64,000 nt of DNA from the NCBI GenBank assembly GCA_964652025.1, contig CAZYZX010000001.1, forward strand, positions 496,001 to 560,000, read 5' to 3'. Made by a program: the position numbers and the translations under genes. This document shows positions 8,358-16,742 of this stretch, piece by piece (the first letter of the stretch is position 1; every line of letters begins with the position of its first letter). This stretch comes from JAEXOD01 sp964652025 (lineage in GTDB: Bacteria; Bacteroidota; Ignavibacteria; Ignavibacteriales; Melioribacteraceae). The notes below the pieces were generated by a model, which did no database searches, was not told where the DNA came from, and worked only from the letters and a program-made list of their open reading frames with translations.

Positions 8358-10247
8358 TTATTCTATATTTTCAAAATCTATTAAAAATGATCTTGATTCA
8401 CCTGACTTTAAATTATCAACAAACAATATTAATTTTTGAGAAGCTTCATCATAATTCCATTTTGGAAGTTTTGTATTAATAATATCAGATGAAATTTTAA
8501 TATCTTTTACTCGTTTATTTAAGTTTACTTCAACTACATAATTATCTTGTTTATTTTTTGCAGGATTAGAAACTTCAACTGCAATTCTTCTTTTACTTCT
8601 TCTTTCATACTTTACTTCAACACTTCCTTTTTTTACCCACCAATTATAAAGATCGGTTAAATTGGTTAACCAAATATTTTTACCTTTCATATATTTGAAT
8701 AATTCATTTAGTACAGATACATATTCTGGTTGTAATTGATAATTTGTATGAACTTTTAATACATATAATCCACCTTCAAATAACACTCTATCAATATCCT
8801 CTTCATAAGTATAAATTTGGAAATTAATATCAGTTAAGCCATAATTTTTTATAATTTCATAATCATCTCTGGCTGTTTTTGTAATTAATAAAATGGGCTT
8901 TTCATTACGAACTATTACTCTGGGAACGGATCGATCAGTTAACGAGTCCGTTAATATGAAAGGTATATTATATTTACTTAGAGCTTGTAAAGTGTTTTCA
9001 TCAAAATAGCCAAAAGAAGGCATAAGTGCGGTTAGTTTAGCAGACCCTTGAGAAATTACATCAACAGAGTTTTTTATTAAGCTAAATTGTGTATTTTTAT
9101 CAAATAATTTATTTATTGTATCATTTTCCGATTCCTTAAAACCAATATCTACTATTGCACCAATAGTACCTAAACTACTAATTTGTTTAATGAAATTTGT
9201 ATTAGTTTCAGTTTGAGTTGGATCATAAAATATAGTTGGGGTTATACTATAACTTTTATTAATTAACTTAAGATTATAAATGTTTTCAGGATTTTCGGAA
9301 ATTGTAGGAATGAATATTGCAGCTGCATTATATGGTTCTGGCCAATCTTTAACATAAGCAGTTGGAGAATAACTAAGCCAATTTAAAGAATTTTTAAATA
9401 ATTTGTCAAAATAAACATAGTCTTCTTGTTTTCCAATAACTGAATTTATTTCAAAACCAAACCAAACATACCTGCCTTTTCCATATGTACCATATGCAAT
9501 TCCAGCACTTTTTCTTATTTCATCCCTAACCAAGCCAGCTTCTCGTCTAAAATCATACCAAAAGCTTGCTTGGATAGTTCTTGGTTCAAAAATTTCTGCA
9601 TATATTGGTCTATCATATGTAGTTATTTTTAATGCATAACCGGTAGGAATACCTGCGGTTAGTGGTAAATTACCGCGTAATGTATGAACCTGATAATATT
9701 CTTCTGGTTTAATTTCTTTTGTGAATTTCAAACCATAAACTTCTGTAAAAAAGTCCCATCCACGCCATTTACCAGAATTATCGAATGAAGAAGTTCCACC
9801 AGTTGCAAAAACACTTCCACCATTATCAAGGTATTTTTTAATCTCAGAGTTTTCTTTATCACTTAAAGCCTTACAACCAGGTAAAACAAGAATATCATAA
9901 TCTTTGAATTTACTTAATTCTATATCTTGGTCTTGTATAATTTTATAACTTACTTTATTTTGTTTTAAAAATCTTTCCCAAGTGGAAACATTATCATTTA
10001 CCCAGGTTGAACCCTCTGGTAACATGTTTTCGGTATATTTGGAATAAAGAACACCTACATTAATTTGTAATTTGGATCTCCCTTCTAAATTTTCTTTAGT
10101 AGGTGCAATCTCAGAAATTTTAAAGTCTCCATAAACGCCTTGCACAACTAAAAGAAATACTAAAATAGAAGCAATTACTAAAACTAATCCACCAACAAAA
10201 ATAATTAGATAATTAGCTTTTAATCCAGGTAAATCGTTTACCGCCAC
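8358..10247 (-). CDS. Membrane-anchored amidotransferase-like / polysaccharide deacetylase-like protein
   Basis: A 629-residue protein with a GTG start (AGGA lies 9 bases upstream) that overlaps the preceding gene by 10 bases. One membrane helix (about residues 13-38) anchors a large extracytoplasmic part. Residues about 60-290 resemble the class I glutamine-amidotransferase/ThuA-like fold (YDILVLPGCKALS, LDNGGSVFATGG). Residues about 300-520 resemble an NodB-type polysaccharide deacetylase barrel (PTIFYDP, ALMPSFGYFDENTLQALSKY, FILTDSLTD), but the usual metal-binding Asp and HxxxH motifs are not evident. A beta-rich tail ends the protein. In PNAG and Pel systems a periplasmic deacetylase modifies the nascent polymer; this could be a divergent or inactive counterpart. 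The domain assignments are from pattern recognition and moderately sure. Confidence 0.65.
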   Translation of the reverse strand: MAVNDLPGLKANYLIIFVGGLVLVIASILVFLLVVQGVYGDFKISEIAPTKENLEGRSKLQINVGVLYSKYTENMLPEGSTWVNDNVSTWERFLKQNKVSYKIIQDQDIELSKFKDYDILVLPGCKALSDKENSEIKKYLDNGGSVFATGGTSSFDNSGKWRGWDFFTEVYGLKFTKEIKPEEYYQVHTLRGNLPLTAGIPTGYALKITTYDRPIYAEIFEPRTIQASFWYDFRREAGLVRDEIRKSAGIAYGTYGKGRYVWFGFEINSVIGKQEDYVYFDKLFKNSLNWLSYSPTAYVKDWPEPYNAAAIFIPTISENPENIYNLKLINKSYSITPTIFYDPTQTETNTNFIKQISSLGTIGAIVDIGFKESENDTINKLFDKNTQFSLIKNSVDVISQGSAKLTALMPSFGYFDENTLQALSKYNIPFILTDSLTDRSVPRVIVRNEKPILLITKTARDDYEIIKNYGLTDINFQIYTYEEDIDRVLFEGGLYVLKVHTNYQLQPEYVSVLNELFKYMKGKNIWLTNLTDLYNWWVKKGSVEVKYERRSKRRIAVEVSNPAKNKQDNYVVEVNLNKRVKDIKISSDIINTKLPKWNYDEASQKLILFVDNLKSGESRSFLIDFENIE

Positions 10248-10681
10248 CTTAAGTTATCCTCTTGTTTTTTCTCATTATTGGGTGCACTAACATTATCTTC
10301 ATTTGTATAGCGCATAAACTTTCTTTTACTACTACGTCCGCTATCTTTTTGATACTGAGACTCGCCATAAGAGCTAGAAACAAATGTAGGACGCATTTGT
10401 GGGCCGGCAGAAGTACCAGCAGAAGTTTCTGCCATGCTGTCTCTTGTTCCATATTGTTCATCAGTAAAAGTTCTTCTACTTGATGTTTGAGTATTACGCT
10501 GTTCACCAACTAATGGTGCAGGAGTTACTAATTCTGCTTGAATAGTTGCTGGAGCTGCAGCTTTTTTTAACTGTCCTTTTCTTTCTCTTATTTTATATAA
10601 TACATATGCCCCAACTGCCAAAATAAATGTGGATATTGTGGCAAATAAAATTATTAATGATAATATTGGTATAAGTTCCAT
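10238..10681 (-). CDS. Small single-pass membrane protein of the polysaccharide cluster
   Basis: A 147-residue protein with one N-terminal membrane helix (about residues 5-29), a basic stretch KIRERKGQLKK directly after it, and a long low-complexity polar tail rich in Ser, Thr, Gln and Arg with no recognisable domain. The helix-basic order suggests the tail is cytoplasmic. It lies between the glycosyltransferase (19 bases upstream) and the amidotransferase-like protein (10-base overlap). In PNAG operons a small membrane partner (PgaD) assists the synthase; an equivalent role is possible from position but not shown by sequence. I do not recognise the family. Confidence 0.7.
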   Translation of the reverse strand: MELIPILSLIILFATISTFILAVGAYVLYKIRERKGQLKKAAAPATIQAELVTPAPLVGEQRNTQTSSRRTFTDEQYGTRDSMAETSAGTSAGPQMRPTFVSSSYGESQYQKDSGRSSKRKFMRYTNEDNVSAPNNEKKQEDNLRWR

Positions 10682-10700
10682 TTATTTAACTCCTATTTTT

Positions 10701-12095
10701 TTACTTTTTAGCAGGTTGCCCTAACCCTAATCTTTCTAATTTACCCCAATTCATTTCTATTCCCAAAAATTCTTCAATAGTTGCCATAGCTTTGGTAACA
10801 TCTATAATTAAAATAAATACTAAACGATATACTAAAGAGTAAGGAATTAGTCTTACCTCTTCTCTTTCTACAGCAATGCAATACAATGCAGCCATAACGT
10901 CCAGAATTGTTATCCCCATCCACCATAAAGAAATTAGGCTTGTTAATCCATATATTAAACCAACAGCAACAAAAAATAAATTACCAAAAATATTCATTGC
11001 TGGCCAAACAAGTGCTTCAAAAGCCATTGACCAAAGAATAATGGTATTGTTAAAATTTAATGTCGGGTTAATTATATGCTTTTTGTGCTTTCTAATAGCT
11101 TGTAAAATTCCTCTTGTCCATCTATACCTTTGTTTTAATAATTGATGAAGCTTTATTGGAGCTTCTGTGTAAGATATTGCCGCTGGTTCATATCCAATTT
11201 TCCAACCTTTTGCCAAAACTTTTAATGTTAAATCTGCATCTTCTGCAAAAGTATCACTGCTATAATATCCAGCATCGTGCAATGCACGTTTTCTAAAAAA
11301 ACCAATAGGACCAGGGATAATATTTACCATCTTTAAAAATCCCTGAGCGCTTCTGGCTAAATTAAGTCCTTCTATATATTCTAATGCCTGTAAATCACTT
11401 AGCAACTTTTTACGATTCATTACTTTTACATAACCAGCAACCGCACCTATCGCAGGATCAACAAAATGTCTGATTCCCATTTTTAATGCTTGTGTAGATA
11501 GTTGAGAATCACCATCAACACATAGTACAAATTCCGCCTCTGAATACTGTATACCCGCATTTAAAGCTTTAGACTTTCCACCATTTGGTTTGTTAATTAA
11601 AGAAACTTTAACTATAGAATAGGTGCCTTGTCTATAACCAACTAATTCTTCAGCTACCTCTTTTGTATTATCGGTCGAGCCATCGTTAACTATAATAATT
11701 TCATAATTAGGGTAATCCAAATTAACTATTGATTCTACAGAGTCTTTAAGCACTACTCCTTCATTATAAACAGGCATTATAATACTTATAAATGGATAAA
11801 AAGGTTCTGGCTCTTCAACAGTATATTTTGTAATTTGTAAATACGCTAATATCATTATAGAAAAATATCTAAATAATAACTGAAATAAAAATAGCATTAA
11901 TGCAACTAAAGATGCATAAACCACTAAACCGCTAAAAGATAACACAGTGTATGGTAAAGTAACTAAAATAATTATTAAAAAAACCAAAGAAAGTACACCG
12001 GTTACTATAATAGTCCTTATTTTTTCTTTTTCTATATCTCTTTTAGGAGGTTCAACTTCTTGGTTATCCAATAAAATTTGGTGTCTTTCGTTCAT
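10701..12095 (-). CDS. Processive family 2 glycosyltransferase (PgaC/BcsA-type polysaccharide synthase)
   Basis: A 464-residue inner-membrane glycosyltransferase of the GT2 family that builds an extracellular polysaccharide. Two N-terminal membrane helices (about 27-90) precede the catalytic domain. That domain carries the processive-synthase motifs: IIVNDGSTDNT for nucleotide-sugar binding, CVDGDSQL (DxD), FAEDADLTL (catalytic ED) and KQRYRWTRG (QxxRW). Several C-terminal helices form the export channel. There is no PilZ domain after the catalytic part, so direct c-di-GMP control as in BcsA is not expected. Length and layout are closer to PgaC/NodC/hyaluronan-synthase-like enzymes. The product (PNAG, glucan or other) cannot be told from sequence. 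It is flanked by the TPR/barrel exporter and the small membrane protein. Confidence 0.9.
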   Translation of the reverse strand: MNERHQILLDNQEVEPPKRDIEKEKIRTIIVTGVLSLVFLIIILVTLPYTVLSFSGLVVYASLVALMLFLFQLLFRYFSIMILAYLQITKYTVEEPEPFYPFISIIMPVYNEGVVLKDSVESIVNLDYPNYEIIIVNDGSTDNTKEVAEELVGYRQGTYSIVKVSLINKPNGGKSKALNAGIQYSEAEFVLCVDGDSQLSTQALKMGIRHFVDPAIGAVAGYVKVMNRKKLLSDLQALEYIEGLNLARSAQGFLKMVNIIPGPIGFFRKRALHDAGYYSSDTFAEDADLTLKVLAKGWKIGYEPAAISYTEAPIKLHQLLKQRYRWTRGILQAIRKHKKHIINPTLNFNNTIILWSMAFEALVWPAMNIFGNLFFVAVGLIYGLTSLISLWWMGITILDVMAALYCIAVEREEVRLIPYSLVYRLVFILIIDVTKAMATIEEFLGIEMNWGKLERLGLGQPAKK

Positions 12096-12213
12096 TTATT
12101 TATTCCTAAATGCTATTTTTAAATAACTAACGTAAAAATAATAATTTATAAAATTTAATTAAAGTAAAATTACAAAATAAAATTATAAATCATTAAAATC
12201 AATAAAATAATTA

Positions 12214-15108
12214 TCAAATACTCCAAAACAAATTTATTAAAAATGCTCTACTATTATATCCTTCATTATCTCTAATCGAGCTACTTAAATATCCCATAAT
12301 ATTCATAGTTAACCTTTCATAAATCTTGTAATTAACTTGCAAAGATATCTCTCTTAAGATATAATCACTTTTTGGCACATATCCTACTTTCCCACTTAAC
12401 ATAGCATTCCAATTATTATCTTTATAAAATGTCCATTCACTCCATAAACTATGGCTTTCAAAATTTTGAGGAGAGTAAAAAAGTGTATATTTTCTTACAT
12501 ACTTAAAATCACTAAAAAAGTATTCGTAACCAACAATTACTTCTGGATAAAAATATTTACCAATTCTAAATTGAAAATTATTCCCTAAATTATCTCCTAC
12601 TTGTTCATATATATTATTGCCTAAGTAAACACTTGTTTTGCTAGCATAAAGTAATTGATAGTAAGATGAAATCTTTAAACCGCTATTAAACTCATATGAA
12701 CCATCAAACTTTAAGTTTTGAGCAGTTAATCTAACTCCAACTAAGTATGGTGAATATAATATAGTTACCCCATCAGATTTATTGTATACTGCAGATAAAT
12801 TTAATTTGCTCTTTTTGTTTTCGTATTTTAGAATAACATCTAAAGTAGGATGACTAAAATTATAAACACTTTTTATTCTTCCAAAACTAACACCAAATAA
12901 TGTATTTGTAAAAGGTTTTAAGTAAAAATTACCTTTTAATTGTGTGAAATTCAATCTGTAATTACCATTACCAGCAAAACCTCGTGACCATGTTAATCCA
13001 CCAAATAAAAATTTGGTTAAACTAGTTTCAAAAGTCAAATCACCATAAAAATATTCAAAATTTAGATTATCATTAAAATAATATGCAGATGGTGAAATTA
13101 ATAGATAAGAAAAAGTATAATAAGATAAAGATTTTAAATTAGACCAAAAACCAGGTTTTTCAGGCTCTTCTGGTAGCCAACTTAATCTTTTTTCAATGTA
13201 ATAACCTTCAGGTGCTTTATCTAAAATAGACTCATATACAACTCTTGCAGAGTCATACATTTTGTTATAGTAATATGAATCCCCTAAATATAACTTTAAT
13301 TCTACATTATCAGGATATTCATTAGATAATCTAGAAAATTCACTTAAGGCTCTTACAGAGTCTTTTGCCCAAAATATAACTTTTGCACGCAAAATGTCTA
13401 TTGCAGGGTCATATTCTTCAGATAATATTTCATCATAGGTTTTAACGGCATTATTATAGTCTTCTAAACAAACATATGTATCTGCAATATTTAATAAAGT
13501 GGAAGTATTTGGTTTACGTTTTTGTATGAATTTATTATATAATTCAATTGCTTTATCACATTCTTTTGCCATAGCATATTTGTCTGCTTCTTCTAAAATC
13601 TTCAAATCCTTTTCTTCTTCAACCCTTAACTCCTGTAACTCAATCATACTTTTTAAATTTTGTACTTCAACATTATCAGCTTGTATTGAACATGCTTTAT
13701 CACAATAAAATCTAGCATTATCATAATCTTCTAACTGAAAATATAACGTACCCATGGTTATTATTGCATTTAAATTATTGGGCTCTTTCTTTAGTACAAA
13801 TTCCAAATTTTCTTTTGCTTCATCTAAACCAACATTACTCCAAGTAAGTAACTGCCCGGCTAATAAATGATATTTTGCAGAGTCAGGATTATCTTGCAAA
13901 ACTTGTTGAATTTCGGAAATCGCATCATCAAAATTTCTATCATAGCTTAGATACTTAGCTAAATAAAATCTTAATTCATAATCTTCTGGCTTTATTTCTA
14001 AATATTCTCTCAAAATCTCTATGGCATCTTGATAATTTTCTGATGAAGCATAGTTTTGTGCTAAAAGTAAAGCAGCATTTCTATTTTCTGGATTTTCTTT
14101 TAGTAAATTAATGTTTTTTTCGATTTCGTTAGCATAAAAATTAGCTTTTATTTGGTCATATTGTTTCTTTAAATTTATATATCTTTCTTTTTCCGCTTCA
14201 GTAACTTCTAAAATTTCTAATTGTTGACCAGCTTCCTCATATCGATTTTCTTTCATAAGTTCTTCAACCAATAAATATCTATTTTCAGTATTATCAGGAT
14301 TTTTCTTCAATAACCTATAATATTTATCTATTGGATATTCTCTCTCGAAAGAACGCGGTCTATACTGGGTTAAATATGCTTCGTTATTAACTAAGTCTAA
14401 TCCATCTTCAGCTTCTTTAAAGAAAGGTTTAATACTTAAAGCATTTTCAAAAGCTTTTTTAGCTATACTAAATTTACCAAGCCACATTGTAAAATAACCA
14501 TATCTACTCCAAAGCCTCCAGTCTGAGGGATATCTTTCTACATAAATCTTTAAAATTCTTTCACCCTTAACAATATTTTTTGTCCTACTATTAATTTCAG
14601 TATATCTTATAATTTCATCGGGTGAAGCATTTTTATCTCGCCTTAAATATTCATCATACCAGTCTTCGGCTGTTTGCCATTCTTCAAGGTTTCTATATGC
14701 TTTTCCAATTTCTAAATAATTAAAAGGATTATTAGGATTGATTGAAATTTCTCGTTTATATCCTTCTATTCGTTTGTATAAAATAGCTTTAAAGTCTTCC
14801 CAAGCTCTATTTAAGTCTTTACTTATATTACTGTTTTGTGGTTCTATTTTTAATGCTCTTCTATAATCTAAAATAGCATAAGGATACTCTCCTCTTTTTT
14901 CAAAACATTGAGCTCGCAAATGGTATCCATCTGCTAACCTAGGATTTGCCGTGATATATTTATTTAACAATGATATTGCTTCTCCATATTTGCCACTTTG
15001 AATTTGTACTAAAGCCATTCTTTTGAACACTTTAGTATCTTGCTGTGCAAATATTACATTAATATTTATTAATATAATTGTTAATATGGAGAATGTTTTT
15101 AATTTCAT
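12214..15108 (-). CDS. TPR-rich outer-membrane polysaccharide export protein (BcsC/PgaA-like)
   Basis: A 964-residue exported protein. The signal peptide ends in VIFAQ (about residue 22). Residues about 25-640 are an array of tetratricopeptide repeats (for example GDAIS/YHLRAQCFEK, NPDSAKYHLLAGQLL). From about 650 to the end is an amphipathic beta-strand region rich in aromatic residues, finishing with SRAFLINLFWSI, an aromatic-rich end compatible with an outer-membrane barrel. A TPR arm followed by a barrel is the plan of BcsC and PgaA, which guide polymer through the periplasm and outer membrane. It starts 1 base before the KaiC-like gene ends, and a 118-base gap separates it from the synthase downstream. 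The role is strongly supported by domain plan and context; which system it belongs to is open. Confidence 0.85.
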   Translation of the reverse strand: MKLKTFSILTIILININVIFAQQDTKVFKRMALVQIQSGKYGEAISLLNKYITANPRLADGYHLRAQCFEKRGEYPYAILDYRRALKIEPQNSNISKDLNRAWEDFKAILYKRIEGYKREISINPNNPFNYLEIGKAYRNLEEWQTAEDWYDEYLRRDKNASPDEIIRYTEINSRTKNIVKGERILKIYVERYPSDWRLWSRYGYFTMWLGKFSIAKKAFENALSIKPFFKEAEDGLDLVNNEAYLTQYRPRSFEREYPIDKYYRLLKKNPDNTENRYLLVEELMKENRYEEAGQQLEILEVTEAEKERYINLKKQYDQIKANFYANEIEKNINLLKENPENRNAALLLAQNYASSENYQDAIEILREYLEIKPEDYELRFYLAKYLSYDRNFDDAISEIQQVLQDNPDSAKYHLLAGQLLTWSNVGLDEAKENLEFVLKKEPNNLNAIITMGTLYFQLEDYDNARFYCDKACSIQADNVEVQNLKSMIELQELRVEEEKDLKILEEADKYAMAKECDKAIELYNKFIQKRKPNTSTLLNIADTYVCLEDYNNAVKTYDEILSEEYDPAIDILRAKVIFWAKDSVRALSEFSRLSNEYPDNVELKLYLGDSYYYNKMYDSARVVYESILDKAPEGYYIEKRLSWLPEEPEKPGFWSNLKSLSYYTFSYLLISPSAYYFNDNLNFEYFYGDLTFETSLTKFLFGGLTWSRGFAGNGNYRLNFTQLKGNFYLKPFTNTLFGVSFGRIKSVYNFSHPTLDVILKYENKKSKLNLSAVYNKSDGVTILYSPYLVGVRLTAQNLKFDGSYEFNSGLKISSYYQLLYASKTSVYLGNNIYEQVGDNLGNNFQFRIGKYFYPEVIVGYEYFFSDFKYVRKYTLFYSPQNFESHSLWSEWTFYKDNNWNAMLSGKVGYVPKSDYILREISLQVNYKIYERLTMNIMGYLSSSIRDNEGYNSRAFLINLFWSI

Positions 15109-15109
15109 T

Positions 15110-16543
15110 TTACTTTAAAATGTTTGTTAATACTGTAAATTTATTGTTTTGTTCATCCATTTTTATTTTGGATAAGACATATTCAGCATTCTCTAATTCT
15201 TCATTAGCTTTTATGATTTCAAAAGATAATATCTCGTAAACTGCTTTAATAAACTCTATTTGTTTACTTGGTAAATAATTATGAAAATTAGAAAAAATAT
15301 TGTTTATTTTAGCATCTGTTGGTCTTATAATTAAAATTATTACTTTATTATCTATAACACATAGTTTATCTTTTTTATCAGTAACAGATATTAATGCATT
15401 TTGTAATTGCTCTATATTTATCAAACCTTTAATTTTTGCGACTGGGTCAAGTTTTATTACTAAAATAGAAAATTGTTGACCTGTACTTTTATGTAATGCT
15501 ATTTGATTATTTAAAATTAAACTAAAATCATCTATTTCATATAGATTAATAGGTTGTTCAAATTTTTTAATTTGTAAATCTTTTGAGTCCTCTTCAGCTA
15601 ATTTACTTAATTTACTTAAATCTATTTCAAATTTATTTGTGAATTGTGAAAAGTTTTCTTTATTGATTTCATTTTGTGAATTTGAAATTTTTAAAGTATC
15701 GAAATTTACAGAATTTGATTGTAGAGTTTCAAAAATAGACTCGTTGCTTACATTCCTATTTATTTTATCTTTTGCAGTTCTATCCTCTTCTTCTATATTT
15801 TGTATTATATTTTCTTCTATTCCATCAATAGCTTCTACATAAATTCCTATTTTAGGTCTAATTGTATATTCTTCAGAAAACTGTCCTTCTGTGTGACCAA
15901 CATTTGGGGTAATAATTATTTTGCCACCATAATAAAGGTTTAATTTAGTTGGGCTTTTTTTAAGATAAATTATACCAGTTACATTACTTGCAATAACATC
16001 AATAATAGCTTCTGTATGTTTTGTGGCAGGTTCAGATACAACATAAAAGCTAGAAATATCACGATCTTCTATTTCTTCCAAAGTTTGTAAAAATACATTT
16101 TGTAAATAACCTAAATCATTAAATCCTAAGTAATATGTTAATTCGTCAAATACAATCCGTTGAGGCTTTTGTGCTCTATAATCTTTAACTACATCGCAAA
16201 TATCTTTAAAAAATTCACCTAAATTTTCATCTGGATTTTTATAATCATCATATTCATTTGGTGGAGCAACCCTAACAACAATTATTTTGTCTTCGTTCAT
16301 ATATTTTTGAACGTCAAAACCTATTGAGGCTGCTTGAATAATTAAGTCTTTAGGTCTCATCGTAGTAAAATATAAGCACACTTGATCGTTTTCTGCTGCA
16401 GCTTTTGCAAATTGTAAAGATAATAAAGTTCTACCAGATTTTTTTTGACCTATGATTAAATAACTACCACCTTTATAAATACCACCCCATTTTTTATCGA
16501 TAAGTTTTAATCCAGATGGTATTAAATTTATTGTTCTACTCAT
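15110..16543 (-). CDS. KaiC/RecA-like protein with degenerate GGDEF-like C-terminal domain
   Basis: A 477-residue cytoplasmic protein and the first gene of the polysaccharide operon. Residues about 1-235 are a KaiC/RecA-type domain: GIYKGGSYLIIGQ leads into a P-loop with Gly32-x4-Gly37-Arg38-Thr39, where the invariant Walker A lysine is arginine. The Walker B is IVFDEL (Asp133-Glu134). A variable Asn/Glu-rich linker (about 240-325) joins a second domain (about 335-465) that resembles a GGDEF fold (SLILNNQIALHKSTGQQFSI, then LVIKLDP). Where GGDEF should stand it reads IDNKVIILI, so it cannot be a normal diguanylate cyclase. BcsE of cellulose systems also joins a RecA-like part to a degenerate GGDEF; similarity in plan is inferred, not homology shown. 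Confidence 0.7.
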   Translation of the reverse strand: MSRTINLIPSGLKLIDKKWGGIYKGGSYLIIGQKKSGRTLLSLQFAKAAAENDQVCLYFTTMRPKDLIIQAASIGFDVQKYMNEDKIIVVRVAPPNEYDDYKNPDENLGEFFKDICDVVKDYRAQKPQRIVFDELTYYLGFNDLGYLQNVFLQTLEEIEDRDISSFYVVSEPATKHTEAIIDVIASNVTGIIYLKKSPTKLNLYYGGKIIITPNVGHTEGQFSEEYTIRPKIGIYVEAIDGIEENIIQNIEEEDRTAKDKINRNVSNESIFETLQSNSVNFDTLKISNSQNEINKENFSQFTNKFEIDLSKLSKLAEEDSKDLQIKKFEQPINLYEIDDFSLILNNQIALHKSTGQQFSILVIKLDPVAKIKGLINIEQLQNALISVTDKKDKLCVIDNKVIILIIRPTDAKINNIFSNFHNYLPSKQIEFIKAVYEILSFEIIKANEELENAEYVLSKIKMDEQNNKFTVLTNILK

Positions 16544-16742
16544 AATTACACCAATTTTTATTATTTATATCAAGTATTATGCCATATTAATTTATACGGA
16601 ATAATTAATTTATATTTTACTTTAAACTATTTTATTTTAATAACTTACTTTTTATACTAATTATATAGCACATTGAATATTTTAATTTATTGGTAAAAAA
16701 TTAAATATGTTTCATCAATAAAAAAATCTCAAAATGATACAT

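Noticed and set aside
11947..11954. Half-site GTATGGTA identical to one arm of the lexA palindrome
   Set aside because: It lies inside the glycosyltransferase gene, has no second arm and no promoter position, so chance is sufficient.
10701..12095. Cellulose synthase BcsA
   Set aside because: The catalytic motifs are shared by many GT2 synthases, the PilZ domain is absent and the chain is much shorter than BcsA, so the polymer cannot be named.
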